Shown: positions 34,449 through 46,935, numbered from the stretch's first letter. The stretch is DNA of 64,000 bases from Metridium senile (GCA_949775045.1 OX459105.1:3710556-3774555), one strand, 5' to 3'. Notes: generated from the letters alone by a model not told the origin. Translations and numbers: made by a program.

Positions 34449-34575
34449 CAGCCGGTTGTACGAAGCCTGAATAACGCTACCCTATCCATCGGATAAAACC
34501 TATACAAATTCTATACACTGGATAACTCTTTATCCAGTGGATAACTTTATCCAGGCTTCGTACAGCTGGCCCCTG
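34449..34575. mobile_element. Short MITE with 'GTACGAAGCCTG' ends
   Basis: Left 'cagccggttgtacgaagcct', right 'aggcttcgtacagctggcc'. The interior repeats 'ggataa' and 'atccagtggataac' in both orientations. About 125 bp, non-coding. Confidence 0.75.
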
Positions 34576-34854
34576 TATAGCCAATTTTGAAGGTCTCAAT
34601 CGGGAATGCGTCTGCAGCTTTGACGCTTGATGTTTGAAAACTCTCCTTTTTGACGGTTGACGGTGTATTTTATTTTACATTTTTTATGGCTGAAATAAGC
34701 AAATTAAATATTAATATATGAATTGTGGTTATTACCAATTGAATTGACCACTGGAAGTTTCGGCCGTATTTTAAATATTTACGTTTTTACGGTATTTTTC
34801 AAGGATCGAGATCAGACCTTGATCGATATTTTTGCGGTTCTTTAAATCCGAGTA

Positions 34855-35155
34855 TTACAGCATAACGCGCCTTGCTGTGGCCACCTTTACAATTAAAGTT
34901 TTGTACAAGTTAGCTTAGCGTTCAAAAGTTTCTCTTTTCAAATTATTTGCTACACCTTTCAAATTTAAACAACCTGGGAGGTTTTTCAGACACTTATAAA
35001 CTTCACTCTTGTCTTCACTTTGAACATTTAAAAGTGTTTACCGCTGAACACTCGGCGTGTCTTTTATATTAAGGTCAAATTCTCGCTTTCTGATTGGTTA
35101 ACTTGTACAAAACTTTAAGTAGGTGGCCACGGTAAGGTGCGTCGCGCTGTAACAA
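34855..35155. mobile_element. TIR element with 'GTGGCCACCT' ends
   Basis: Left 'acagcataacgcgccttgct' then 'gtggccacctttac'; right 'aaagtaggtggccacgg'-type sequence then 'aggtgcgtcgcgctgt'. 'gttttgtacaagtta' inside the left arm is mirrored by 'taacttgtacaaaac' in the right. About 300 bp, non-coding. Confidence 0.7.
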
Positions 35156-35164
35156 ATGTACACC

Positions 35165-35246
35165 ATTATTCTGATTTACCATAGACCGAGTGCCAATTGA
35201 CTTTCATTATTCTGATTTACCATAGACCGAGTGCCAATTGACTTTC
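35165..35246. repeat. Perfect 41-bp tandem duplication
   Basis: A 41-bp block containing 'tctgatttaccatagaccga' and 'gtgccaattgactttc' is repeated head to tail without a mismatch. Related words ('ggcattcggtcaat') occur in inverse orientation at about 35548 and in both GPCR3/4 duplicates at about 45458 and 50910. Confidence 0.9.
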
Positions 35247-36109
35247 AAAAAACCTTAATTTTAGAAAAATAAGCACCACCATCAGAAATATCAATCATAA
35301 ATATTTCTGTAGAGATTAATTGCTGTAAATAGCATTTATAATCACGTGAAATTACAGAGATTTGTATGTGTGGACTGTTTGCTAGCTAGCCTCGTTGTGG
35401 TGTTTTCATACTTTTGAAACTCCCATATCTTCTCAAGAATTGAATATTTTAGCCTCAAACTTGATGTCATTTTTATCTATAATTTGATGTAGTGGTCAAT
35501 TAAAATATGAATTAAATAAATATGGTAATGAAATGGCAGCCATATTGGCATTCGGTCAATTATCCATATATTGAGCTGATAGCTTTATAACTGTATTATA
35601 TACATATAATAACATGCATATATAATATACCATTTTAAAATATTTGATTGGCTTGCTAGCTACCGCGTTTATATTAAAGGAAAGAGACACGCTTAGCAAA
35701 AAAGGCTCAATAATATTTGATAAAAGAAATATAATAAGTCCTCTTGTGTTTATATATATTGTGATATAAACACTCTGGGAGTTGTAGAGCACTCGAGAAG
35801 TCAAAGAAACACTCTGCTACGACTATTTTTTTTTTTTTTTATTAAACTTCCAACAGAGTTGTGGATTGTCTATAGGTGGAATTACACTATAACCTAGACA
35901 TCCATATAAAACTTAACAATAAACAAAAGAAAAAAGTTACAAAGTAAATTATTACTGCATTACGGCCTACATTTTGAGCAGCGGCAACTAGTAACCCAAG
36001 AACAGGTGTCACTAGTTGCAAAAGACTGTTAAAAAGAAATTATAATAGTAAATTAAGAGCTGCTGTGTGTTTCTTTACGACTTGCCTCTTGCTATACATC
36101 TCACAACAC
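35247..36109. other. No gene recognised
   Basis: AT-rich sequence with a T run at 35826-35840. The minus ORF at 35556-35804 lacks any domain. Confidence 0.4.
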
Positions 36110-36266
36110 AATAGACCGAATCGAAATATGGCAACCTGCTATTGTTCTTGACTGACTAGCCTCGTGTTCATGATCGAATACAATGGAGTTTTCACATAAA
36201 TGAGAGGCTAGTGAGTCAAGAACAATTGTTATTCAAATTGGTCGCCATATTTCGATTCGGTGTATG
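36110..36266. mobile_element. Hairpin element 'CGAATCGAAATATGGC', copy 1 (3' of GPCR1)
   Basis: 'accgaatcgaaatatggc' on the left and 'gccatatttcgattcggtg' on the right. The inner arms 'ttcttgactgactagcctcg' and 'gaggctagtgagtcaagaac' are also inverted. The second copy, at 43362-43512, lies just 3' of GPCR2. Confidence 0.85.
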
Positions 36267-36435
36267 TCTCTCCTTAACAAAGTTGTACATATTGCCATTA
36301 AAATACAAAGGAACTCACAAATTAAATATGTGAATATCTCGATAAAAAAAACAATAGCTTGTAATAAGCTCTATTGTAGTCAGAGTTTGGCAGGAACAAA
36401 GTACGACGGTCAAACATAAATTGATATATATATGT

Positions 36436-37471
<1,036 letters not shown>

Positions 37472-37575
37472 GCGGATTAAACGTTTGTAAAGAAAAATGT
37501 ACTTAATTAGCCCAGACGTAATTGTCCGCTTGTTAATGTAACTATGACACACCAAAGAAAATAAAACTTGCCATA

Positions 37576-37800
<225 letters not shown>

Positions 37801-38028
37801 CTCGACAAGTACCAAGATCTAAGAATAGAGTTAGAAAGGCTTTGGAAAAAGAAAACAATGACAATACCAATTGTTATAGGTTCGTTAGGGGCCATTTCAA
37901 AGCAATTCAAAAACCACTTGAATAGGCTAGATTTAGAAAAGATCAGCATCATAGACATTCAGAAATCTGTACTTCTAGGGACAGCTCACATATTAAGAAA
38001 AGTGCTTCAGCTCTCAGGATCGGGTTAG
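37801..38028 (+). pseudogene. Second LINE C-terminal fragment, different subfamily
   Basis: The frame is open directly from the (AAT)n boundary to the stop at 38026-38028, 75 codons. It includes DKYQDLRIELERLWKK, then IPIVIGSLGAISKQF and SVLLGTAHILRKVL. This is the kind of sequence that follows the endonuclease core in R2/R4-type elements. It corresponds in position, not in close identity, to 'KYTELRAGIK' and 'VVFDFLGGFHEELKK' of the neighbouring fragment, so two subfamilies are present. A 64-base 3' UTR with 'aataaagg' leads into the (AAT)n tail at 38093. Confidence 0.75.
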
Positions 38029-38091
38029 ATCTTGGGCGTAAATAAGCTACCAGCAACATTTATTGTAAATGATTGTTTGTGAAATAAAGGA

Positions 38092-38092
<1 letters not shown>

Positions 38093-38178
<86 letters not shown>
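38093..38178. repeat. (AAT)n tail of the second LINE fragment
   Basis: About 28 AAT units start immediately after the short 3' UTR of the LINE fragment 37801-38028. Confidence 0.95.
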
Positions 38179-38179
<1 letters not shown>

Positions 38180-38189
38180 GCTCTAAAAA

Positions 38190-38465
38190 TTATAATTTAA
38201 TAAAAATATACCTACTGATCGATATCATATACCAACATTTTCTTTATTATGACAAATAATTAACTCATATTCATTACTTTATAACTCCCACCTAGATAGT
38301 TTGTTTCAACTATGATGTGGGAGTTCAAAACCTAAATTGTAATATTTAGTATTGTTGCCAGTAATAAACTGTATAAACAAGAATTATTAAAAAAATTATT
38401 TTATGGTTACGGTCACAGGGTCAACTTCGTACCCAGGACCTTTTCTCAAAAGCGAATGGTAAAGG
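38190..38465. repeat. Segment duplicated at 44490-44755
   Basis: Roughly 270 bp with 'cccacctagatagtttgttt', 'gatgtgggagttcaaaac' and 'ggttacggtcac' recurs downstream of GPCR2 at 44490-44755 in the same orientation with high identity. With the matching hairpin copies at 36110 and 43362 it marks an old larger duplication that includes GPCR1 and GPCR2. Confidence 0.85.
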
Positions 38466-38483
38466 CCCTGGGAACGAGGTCGG

Positions 38484-38560
38484 TGACAGGGTGGCCTAGC
38501 GGTGAGAGCGCTGGCCTTTCACCACTGTGACCTGGGTTAGATTTCCGGCTCGAAAAATTG
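38484..38560 (+). mobile_element. tRNA-derived SINE head, degraded
   Basis: An A-box-like 'gtggcctagcggtgagag' and a decayed B box 'gggttagattt' lie about 35 bases apart, in the middle of otherwise AT-rich sequence. The layout is that of the SINE at 43628-43860, but the body does not follow directly; a body fragment of the same family lies at 38938-39040 beyond a TIR element. Confidence 0.55.
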
Positions 38561-38705
38561 CATAAATTATCTAACACTTTTTGACCAATAAAATTAAGAA
38601 AGTCACAGTAAACACTATAGCGATTAGCAATTGCGGTCATGCGAAGTTTTAATAGTTCAGCGGTCTAGCGCATGCTCATGCAAATCTCCCCTCTGCTAGT
38701 CTATT

Positions 38706-38911
38706 CAATACTCCCCATCACAGTTCCCTGCGCCATCTTGAAAGGTAGCCTGGCCTTTGCATCGAAGCGAGACGAACGTTGAGCTTCCAATGAACACCTT
38801 GTGGGGCAATAATTCACCTGCTCTATCATTGCAATCTCACCGTTCGTCTCACTTCGATGCAAAGGAGCGGCTACCTTTCAAGATGGCGCAGGGAACTGTG
38901 GAGACTATTAA
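38706..38911. mobile_element. TIR element with 'CGCCATCTTGAAAGGTAGCC' ends, copy 2 (most intact)
   Basis: The left end has 'cacagttccctgcgccatct' then 'tgaaaggtagcc'; the right end has 'ggctacctttcaagatggcg' then 'cagggaactgtgg'. The interior contains 'gcatcgaagcgagacgaacg' and its complement. About 205 bp, non-coding. Confidence 0.85.
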
Positions 38912-39055
38912 AAGGTTGCTGTGCTAAAATTGTTCTCTCTCATGCCACAAGGGTTTTCTCCGGTTTATCCGGTTTTCCTCTCTCCGCAAAAATCAACGTG
39001 TGAGAAGTGATGTGTGCTAAAATATTTAATGTAGGGGTAACGAGTGGGAAAAATA

Positions 39056-39361
39056 CCCGGGGAGGGGAGGGGGGTACTCCCTTTGTCTAAGTGGTAGGGG
39101 TGATCGTTGGAGGTTTTAAAAACGACCCCTAAAAGGTACGTACAGATTAAAATAACTGATAAAGCCTTGTCGATTTGTACCCCAACAAAGCAACAAAACA
39201 GAGTAAAAATGAATCTTACATGTACAAAATGATGTTACGTAACTGATTTTTGAGCCAGAACCCTAAAAGGATCGACCCTAAAAGGTAGGCTCAGGAAATA
39301 TTTTTACCCTAAAAGGTACGCCGATCACCCCTACCACTTGGGCAAAAGGAGTACCCCCGGG
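39056..39361 (+). mobile_element. 'CCCTAAAAGGTACG' family element, near-complete copy
   Basis: Inverted ends: 'ggggtactccctttgtctaa' with 'gtggtaggggtgatcg' on the left, and 'cgatcacccctaccactt' with 'ggagtacccccggg' on the right. Four 'cctaaaaggta' words or variants lie inside. About 300 bp, non-coding. Related copies: 541-1000, 14041-14140, 25727-26002 and 39640-39955. Confidence 0.8.
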
Positions 39362-39639
39362 TGAAAATACTTAAACATAAGTCATGGCTAGCAAGATTCG
39401 GTAACGACTCCTCGTCTCTCGACGTAAAAACAGTAATTTATTTACAGCTGTTTCAAAATGGTTGGCGAAGGTTTTGTAGCTTGTTGCATACCAAGCCCGA
39501 AATGCACTATGGATGATATATATGGATTCAAGCATTCAACCTCTATTTATTCATTCAAAAATATGGATGGATGTAGCGGGTTACTTTGCTCTTCGCTCTA
39601 ATGGTATGAGAAAAAGACTCTGTGCTCAGGGTTATCAAC

Positions 39640-39955
39640 CCTGGGCGAGGGGGAAAGGGGGGAAACACCTTTTGACCAAGTGGTAGGGTTGAAAATATTT
39701 CCTATGCGTACCTTGTTTCTTGCTCAAAAGTCTGTTACGTAACATGACTCCGTATACCTGTAAAGGTTTGCTCTAGCTGTTACTAAAAATAAGATTAGCT
39801 GCCAAGAACACCACACTGTCATACCTTATAGGGATTGAAATCAAGAAAATGTTTAAAGTTTTTTTGAATTTATGCGTACCTTAATTAAGGGATCGCTTTC
39901 AAAACCGACCGCCGATCACCCCTACCACTTGGACCAAGGGAGTCCTCCCCGGGGA
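39640..39955 (-). mobile_element. 'CCCTAAAAGGTACG' family element, second local copy
   Basis: The right end 'cgatcacccctaccacttgg' with 'gggagtcctccccgggg' matches the 39056-39361 copy; the left end is degraded ('gaccaagtggtagggttg'). 'gctgccaagaacacc' inside matches, in reverse, 'gttcttggcagctaagc' of the copy at 541-795. Confidence 0.65.
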
Positions 39956-40017
39956 TAATCAAACACCAACGCAGCCTCGCAATAACCATGATGCCTTCTG
40001 TTTTTGAGTTGAGGGTA

Positions 40018-40777
40018 GACTCAAATCAAACAAATTGTAATTTAATTCAAACAAATTGTAATTTAATTCAAACAAATTGTAATTTAATTCAAACAAATTG
40101 TAATTCAAATCAAACAAATTGTAATTTAATTCAAACAAATTGTAATTCAAATCAAACAAATTGTAATTCAATTGAAACAAATTGTAATTCAAATCAAACA
40201 AATTGTAATTCAAATCAAACAAATTGTAATTTAAATCAAACAAATTGTAATTCAAAGCAAACATGCAAATAGTAATTCGAATCAAACAAATTGTAATTCA
40301 AATCAAACCGTTGTAATTCAAATCAAACAAATTGTAATTCAAATCAAACAAATTGTAATTCAAATCAAACAAATTGTAATTCAAATCAAATTGTAATTCA
40401 ATTCAAACAAATTGTAATTCAAATCAAACAAATTGTAATTCAAATCTAGCAAATTGTAATTCAAATCAAACAAATTGTGATTCAAATCAAACAAATTGTA
40501 ATTCAAATCAAACAAATTGTAATTCAAAGCAAACATGCAAATAGTAATTCGAATCAAACAAATTGTAATTCAAATCAAACCGTTGTAATTCAAATCAAAC
40601 AAATTGTAATTCAAATCAAACAAATTGTAATTCAAATCAAACAAATTGTAATTCAAATCAAACAAATTGTAATTCAAATCAAACATGCAAATAGTAATTC
40701 GAATCAAACAAATTGTAATTCAAATCAAACCGTTGTAATTCAAATCAAACAAATTGTAATTCAAATCAAACAAATTT
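40018..40777. repeat. 21-bp minisatellite with higher-order structure
   Basis: About 35 units of the 21-mer 'caaattgtaattcaaatcaaa'. A longer motif containing 'acatgcaaatagtaattcg' and 'caaaccgttgtaattc' recurs at about 40261, 40533 and 40684, so blocks of units were themselves duplicated. Because 21 is a multiple of three, heptapeptide ORFs arise on both strands; they are artefacts. Confidence 0.95.
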
Positions 40778-42288
40778 GAACTACGATATGTATGGCGTTT
40801 GTATGGCGGACAGACATTGTTTGCTTATCAATAGGCAAGGTTTCTCGTCTGGCATACAAACGTCTGGCATACAAACGTCTGTAAAATCTGCTGACTTTAT
40901 CGCGCTATATCTTTGCTATTTTATACGATTTTCTTCTCAAACTTAGCGATTTTACTAATTGTGAAGTTCTCAGTTCCAGCCATTAAGATGAATTTTCATT
41001 TATTTTACTCTATCAAAATTTGGAAAAACCGTCACGTCAACTATTGCTATTTCCATTGGTATTTAATTAACCAAATTTCATACTCATACTCGACTGCATC
41101 AGATCGCGATCTTTTGATGGAGGAGACGTCTGTCCGACTTCTTGTCGCCGATAAGTACTTAACCTGCCTATTTTAATCATTGATGCTTGCGGTGATGCGA
41201 TTTCGGCCTATTTTAGGCACGGTAAATATTTCGGTAATTTCAATTTTTCACTACGGTATTGCGGTTTCTTGCACATCTGCGGTGAGTGATTTTTCGTTGG
41301 GCTTCAGTATTCGGTAAAATACAAGATTAATCATGGGTTTTTTGTTACAGTTTTCGGTGGTTGATTTTTCCAACATTTCAATCGAACTTTTCACTTTATT
41401 TATTGTTATAATTTGTGGGTTTTCGGTTTTTGTTAAACTTTTCGCGTTATTTCGTATTGTTTTTTGTCGATTTTTCTAAGCGGTATTGTGTTTCTCACCT
41501 CCCCCCTCTCCTCCTCCAATTATTCTCCCCGTGCCCCCTCTATTCTACATGACCTTCAAAGGTCAAGTAAACAATGCAGCATATCTTGCTTTATTCAGTC
41601 AGAAAGCGTATTCACCTTACCCAATGTGAAATAAACCAAAAATATTTATCAGTTTTTAATTTGAACTTCTGATGCCAAGGTCTCGCTTTTAGATATGTTA
41701 TAGATCGAAATTTCTTGATCGTGATCTCACTTGCCTGAAATAGCCGTTTGTAATTTAATAGAGCTACTCGTTACAGCTCAAGCTACCGTTGGTCTGTTCA
41801 ATATTGACATGTCACAATATAGCTAACAACAGCCAATGAGATTTCACCTGGTCGCTCTCGACCAATGGGAATTTCGCGCACGAAATTCGTGCACAAAATT
41901 ATGGAAAATCAAGGGTCTTCGCTGCAGGCCCTCCCTTCTTCCCTTCCTCTCCCCAATCCCCCTCCCCTCCCCTCCACTCCTTTCTCCCTAGGGCCGAGCT
42001 ACGCAGGCTAACGTTGAACTTGAAATGATAGAGACCTTTTAACACCTTGCGCGACAATAATTCACATCTCTCTATCATTGCAATCTCAACGTTCTAGTGG
42101 TTGGATGTCAATTGGGGCTATACCCTGTATTCTCCGGTCGTTTTGTGTATCGACAAATATCAATAAAATAAAAAAATTAATATTAGTTCGTCTCGCTTCG
42201 ATGGCGCAGGGATCTATGAAGGGGAACTATTCTCATCAACAACATCTTTTATCCTCGACGTCGTTTTAATGTTTTTTTCTTTTTATAG
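40778..42288. other. Upstream region of the GPCR2 7TM exon, repeat remnants
   Basis: A duplicated 'ctggcatacaaacg' lies at 40849-40881. A diverged 'tgcggtat'-type repeat at 41170-41515 is related to 21765-22085. A disrupted copy of the 'CGCCATCTTGAAAGG' TIR element lies at about 42000-42235. No first exon for GPCR2 could be recognised here. The 87-codon ORF at 40913-41176 shows no domain. Confidence 0.5.
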
Positions 42289-43322
42289 GTAACGTCACCA
42301 ACCCTCTATATTGTTACACCGGAATACCACACGACATATCCAGAAGAATGGATTTATCTCTAAATATCGTACTGTCAATCATCGTCATCTTGTCCGTCTT
42401 CGCCAATTTTCTAGTCCTTCGTGGAATACACTTAACACGCCACAAACTGCTTAGTAACTTACTAATCGGCAACATAGCAGCAGCAGAACTGATTGAATCA
42501 CTCGCCAGTCCATTTCTACTTCACTATTTTACGAGACCTTGGAATTGGATCTTTGGTAAAGCAATGTGCGCTTTAGTCTTTGCAACCTCAATCTGTAGCT
42601 CGATTGTAGTGTCTTCCACACTGGCAGCTTTCTCTGTCTACTGCTGCTGTATCTTAATGCGACCAAAACGACGCAGACTGAAAACTATAGTCTATCTTGT
42701 ATTAGTCTGTTCGTGGCTATGGGGTCTAGCTTTGGCAGTACCCTTCGCACATATTTCAAAGGTCGAGACGTACCCATTGTGCAATGGAAAATATCTACAC
42801 ACGTGTGATTTTGAAGGCGATAATAAATATGAAGAGCTATATCTCAACGTTGCTTTAATATTCTTTCGGCTTACTCTTCCATTTGTGATAATAATCATAT
42901 CATACGGGATACTACTTGCAGTTGTCAAAAGACTAATCAACCGTCGCAATCGAATTACTAACGCCGCTGAGACCATCGAGATGACAGAATGCAATGGGCA
43001 AACCAGCATGAGCGGACAGTCGAACGGGAGTTCAATTCGTTCACCGTCAACGTACGAACAACGTCAAAGCGTACGTACAATTATCGAGATGGAATCGAAG
43101 TTATTAAGGCTCATCTTTTGGATGGTTGTTATCTATCTTGTATGCTACGCGCCAGATCATTTGATTTACTTAGCCTCGAGACTCGAGTGGTTTAAGATCC
43201 CTAAATACATGCTAGTACGCAAGGGATCAATTGTACTTATAATGATCCCAAAGCTCATTCATCCTATTTGCTTCGGGTGCATTGCAGGGATTATCCATCG
43301 AAACTTTAAACATTGTTTTTGA
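42289..43322 (+). CDS. GPCR2: class A G-protein-coupled receptor, 7TM exon (5' exon not identified)
   Basis: Paralogue of GPCR1. The exon begins after 'tttttctttttatag' at 42289, with two bases (GT) completing a codon, then NVTNPLYCYTGIPHDIS and TM1. This aligns with the exon 2 start of GPCR1 and has the same phase. The ATG at 42348 could start translation, but it aligns to an internal Leu codon of GPCR1, so I treat it as internal. The 7TM part (from 42348) is 324 residues. TM2 to TM4 are almost identical to GPCR1. TM3 ends 'FSVYCCC' (no DRY), TM6 has 'CYAP', and TM7 has 'HPICF' in place of NPxxY. The third intracellular loop is long and diverged (NGQTSMSGQSNGSS region). Two cysteines precede the expected ECL2 disulfide position ('PLCNGKYLHTCDF'). 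Ligand unknown. Confidence 0.75.
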
Positions 43323-43361
43323 ACTAAAACCTTTTTTGAAAAAAATCGACTTCATACACGA

Positions 43362-43512
43362 ATCGAAATATGGCGTCCAATTTTAATCATTGTTCTTGAC
43401 TGACTAGCCTCGTTTTTACGTTGAAACACAATGGCGTTTTCACATGTATGAGAGGCTAGTCAGTCAAGAAAAATAGTTATTAAAATTATACGCTCATATT
43501 TCGATTTGGTGT
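43362..43512. mobile_element. Hairpin element 'CGAATCGAAATATGGC', copy 2 (3' of GPCR2)
   Basis: 'cgaatcgaaatatggcg' and 'catatttcgatttggtg' are inverted, as are 'tgactgactagcctcg' and 'gaggctagtcagtca'. The counterpart is 36110-36266 downstream of GPCR1. Confidence 0.85.
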
Positions 43513-43627
43513 ATAGTCAGTGGAAAGTAGTGTGTTTCCCGAGAGGAAGTGGACATGGGAGATTGCGGTGTTGATGAATATTTCTTGCGGTGTTGCGGTG
43601 AAAATAATCTCAAAGTGCAGTGTTGGG

Positions 43628-43860
43628 TGGCATGAATGGCCGAGCGGTGAGAGCGTGACCTGTGTACGATTGCCGGCTCGGGCAACAAGTGGATAGAGTT
43701 TGTTTGATGTGTTGTTCTCTCTCATGCCACGAGGGTTTTTCTCCGGGTTATCTGGTTTTCCTCCCTCCGCAAAAATCAACATGTGAGCAGAGTTGTGTTG
43801 TAAATATGGAATGTAGTGGTAGTAAGTGTGAGTGAGCCTCGCGGAAGAGCCCCGACGGGG
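43628..43860 (+). mobile_element. tRNA-derived SINE-like repeat
   Basis: The head 'gaatggccgagcggtgagag' resembles an A box and a B-box-like 'gtgtacgattgcc' follows about 30 bases later. The body contains 'gtttgatgtgttgttctctc', 'ctccgggttatctggttttc', 'ctccgcaaaaatcaac' and 'gtgagtgtgagtgagcc' in this order. Fragments of the same body occur at 4059-4136 and 38938-39040, and the first body segment is the unit amplified at 18901-19330. Confidence 0.65.
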
Positions 43861-43994
43861 AGTGATGGTTGTAAATATACGTTTTTAGTGTTGCGGTGAT
43901 GTAAATGCATTGGATGTGCGGGTTTTGCTTTTCCAAAGCTGCGGTGTGTGGTAAATTTGAAAGCTGTGGTGTTCGTAGTGTTTGGTGAGAGATA

Positions 43995-44232
43995 TAGACA
44001 ATTCAAAAAACATTGTCGTCAATAGGCTTCAAGTCTACGCGATTAGACCGAAAGGTAGCATGGGTAGAAATCACCGAAGCGGCGAGTTATTCGTAATTAG
44101 TTGATTTAGTGCGCGTGGTATTGCATAAGATACTGTGTGCAGTATCCGCTTCGGTGATTTCTACCCATGCTACCTTTCGGTCTAGTCGCGTAGACTTGAA
44201 GCCTATTGACGACAATGTTTTTTTAATTGACT
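43995..44232. mobile_element. Foldback element with arms of about 80 bp
   Basis: 'aacattgtcgtcaataggct', 'gaccgaaaggtagcatgggt' and 'agaaatcaccgaagcgg' on the left are mirrored almost perfectly on the right. A loop of roughly 70 bases separates them. Non-coding. Confidence 0.88.
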
Positions 44233-44489
44233 GTATTGTGATACGCGGTGTTTTCTGGATCCGCCCCTGAACATATATCTCACATCACATAAAATACAGC
44301 CAATCAGAATGCTTGAAAGCCGTTGTATATTCTGCGCTATTCAACTGTCTCTTCCCATGAGACATTGCGGGTTCTCTTTATTTTATATGTTGTGGGATAA
44401 AATAGTTATACAATGGTTTCTGCAAGCACAACCTTCATCTTGCTTCGATAATTACATAAATTTGTTGATATATATATATTATATAAATT

Positions 44490-44755
44490 ATAATTGTATT
44501 AAAATATATCTACTGATCATATACCAACATTTTCTTTATTATGACAAATAATTAACTCATATTTTTTACTTTATAACTCCCACCTAGATAGTTTGTTTCA
44601 ACTATGATGTGGGAGTTCAAAACCTAAATTGTAATATTTAGCATTGTTGCCAGTAATAAACTGTATAAACAAGAATTATTACACATTCTACTTTATGGTT
44701 ACGGTCACGTGGTTAACACGTACCCAGGACCTCTCAAAAAGCGAAGGGAATAGAA
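44490..44755. repeat. Second copy of the 38190-38465 segment
   Basis: The same order of words: 'tataccaacattttctttat', 'cccacctagatagtttgttt', 'gttgccagtaataaactg' and 'gtacccaggacc'. Here it lacks the (AAT)n array present upstream at 38093-38178, and TA-rich sequence takes its place. Confidence 0.85.
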
Positions 44756-44992
44756 GAGAATAGAGCACAAACACTAGCTATATCCATGCATGAAATATAA
44801 CGGCTATTGTAAAAAAGAGCACAAACAATATATCTATATATTAAATAAAATAACATTGCTACTGTGGAATAAAGCACAAACACTATATCCATGAAATAGA
44901 ACCAAATGGCTATTGTAAAATAGAGCACGAACAATATATCTTTTAAATGAAATAAAATTGCTTTGGAAAAGAGCACAAACACTATTCATGAA
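44741..44992 (-). repeat. Tandem repeat, about 55-bp unit ('GGAATAAAGCACAAACACTATATCC')
   Basis: Five degenerate units with 'agagcacaaacac', 'tatatccatgaaat' and 'attgctactgtgg'. The same unit forms a longer array at 61955-62310 and a single pair at about 58385-58475. It ends exactly where the GPCR3 segmental duplication starts. Confidence 0.8.
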
Positions 44993-45040
44993 ATAAGATC
45001 CGAAATAGATATATACATTTTCGAAATAAAATTTTCACAG

Positions 45041-45139
45041 GCAGACCAGGAATTACGTCCGTGAGCGAACAAGTGACAGTTTTGCAGGACAATGCGCCAG
45101 CTGCTGAACCGTCAAATCGCACTGCCGGCTCACCACAGG
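45041..45139 (+). other. Candidate upstream exon of GPCR3, 99 nt, phase 1-1
   Basis: Preceded by 'ataaaattttcacag' and ending 'caccacagg/gtaacc', a plausible acceptor and donor. The open frame has two leading bases, 32 codons (starting RPGITSVSEQVTVLQ, later EPSNRTAGSPQ with one N-glycosylation site) and one trailing base. That trailing G fits an acceptor AG at 47235-47236 upstream of the receptor ATG, giving a Gly codon and then DVNGPFCANTSFHII in frame with the 7TM domain. It contains no ATG, so an upstream exon would be needed. Its twin is at 50497-50595; the three differences between the twins all change the amino acid. Confidence 0.4.
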
Positions 45140-46935
45140 GTAACCACTGAAACTTAACAATGTGCAACAACATGAATCGCGTTATCATTTTTTTCTTTTA
45201 ATTCTCGTTCATTATATACTTTCGGAATGTACTAACAACTCTGTGTGTTGTGCCAAAAGACAATTACGGAATGTCACCGTAAAAACTGCAGACCTGCAGT
45301 GACAAACCTTATTAAGAATTATCGTTATTCATTAGCACACATGCATGAGCTAAAAACGTAATAAAAAACTATTTTCACAAATTTCCTACTGAACAGAAAA
45401 TACATGAAACATGACGTTTTCTTCATAAGAAGATTAGGTTTTTAATGGCGGCCAAATTGGCATTCGGTCAATAAACTCTATCACCTTTTGAATGATACCA
45501 AATTGGCACCAAGACGGAACTATTTCAAATTGCCACTGGGTTTGTTTAATTGGCAAACACCAATGTACGTTGATGACAAAGGCAACGAAACACAGGATTT
45601 TTAATCAAAACAGTAAACAGTAGGAGTTCCAAAACTTCCTTCTGGTGATTTTCAAAACAATCCGGTTTATTATTAGTCAGGCTAGAGGGCCCGACTCTAG
45701 GTTTACCTTTTAGTCAATCTATGTATGTATTTATCTATCATGTCGCGTATAGTCCCCCATGATGCTTTGGGAACGAACACAGGAAGCCCAAAGTAGAATT
45801 CTTCAGCCTCCTGTGTTGATTTTATGACTAGCCCGACTTCACGCTCATAGAGCGTCTAGTTATTTTTAATATACGATGAAGTTTATGACAATAAGAGCGG
45901 CCTGAATAAACACATTGATCGATTTAAGATTTATGGTTAAATAAATAGTATAAAATAATAAAATTTTCCCTTAACTTTACTGACGTTTCGAGCTTTAGCC
46001 CTTCGTCTGAGTTAAATCAACATGTTTTAGTCGTTTTACGGTGTTACAAATTTCATTATATTACCTACTTGTCATTTATATCAAACACCGACGCAGCCTA
46101 TACTAGTTTACTCGCTAGCTCCCATTTAGAATATATACTAAAATATATTGCAATAAAATTTATTTTAATATTCTCAAAGTGCATATTTTCCTCGTTTTTA
46201 TCACTTCTACAAAAAAAGTATCCACGCGAAAATGTGTTTATTGAGGTATACCGCGTCTATATTCTAAGGAGTCGACTTGAATGAAATTGTAAAACTTAAA
46301 ACTTGGTTCACACTAGCGACATAAGCATAAGCAACATACGCAGACTCAGTGAAGCATTTCTGGAATAGGGGTGAGAAAACAGAGGCAGATCCAGAAATTT
46401 GTTGAGGGGTGTCCCAATTGCAAATGAAGGGTTCTTAAGATGTTAGGGGGTGTCCGGTCCCTAAATGTCTTAAATAAAATAAGGGTAATTGCGGCGCTAA
46501 GGGGTGTCCGGTGCCACTAGAAACACCCCCTAGATTAGCCTCCTTTGCAGCCGCTCCTTTGTATCGTCACGCAATATGAGTCTCGTATTGCGTGACGATA
46601 CAAAGGAGCGGATGCATAGGAGGCTACAACTGGAAAAGCCCAACTGAGTCTGAATATGTTGCTTATGATTATGTCGCTAGTGTGAACATGACCAGGCTTA
46701 ATACCACACAAGTTTCTATGGAAACAATTATATTAATAAACATCACTCAAGGACCGTATACTGACTGACATCTAGGAAGCTAGTAATTCGTCTGAACTCT
46801 AGAATATCCGGTTACTGTAGAAATTCCAAGTAGGTGCACTCTTCGAAAAAGACGCAATAACACAATTGATTCTATTATTATGGAAATAAGTAGCCGGTTA
46901 TTCTATTTTTTAGACTATAATAGGAACTCCAACAC
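45140..46935. other. GPCR3 upstream region or intron with repeat remnants
   Basis: Contains the dispersed 'tttactgacgtttcgagctt' block (about 45978-46015, also at 54728), the inverse of the 7680 repeat at about 46040-46125, and a near-perfect palindrome at 46537-46630 ('ccgctcctttgtatcgtcac' and complement). Outside the palindrome a second inverted pair, 'cacactagcgacataagcat' (46310) and 'atgattatgtcgctagtgtg' (46665), encloses about 370 bp. No gene recognised. Confidence 0.6.

Noticed and set aside
39959..40285. Heptapeptide-repeat protein (LNYNLFD) on the minus strand
   Set aside because: Follows from the 21-bp minisatellite; the plus strand gives an equally regular, unrelated peptide, and there is no gene context.
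42348..42350. ATG as the start codon of GPCR2
   Set aside because: It aligns to an internal codon of GPCR1, and a good acceptor with an open, homologous frame lies upstream. It is kept only as a fallback start.
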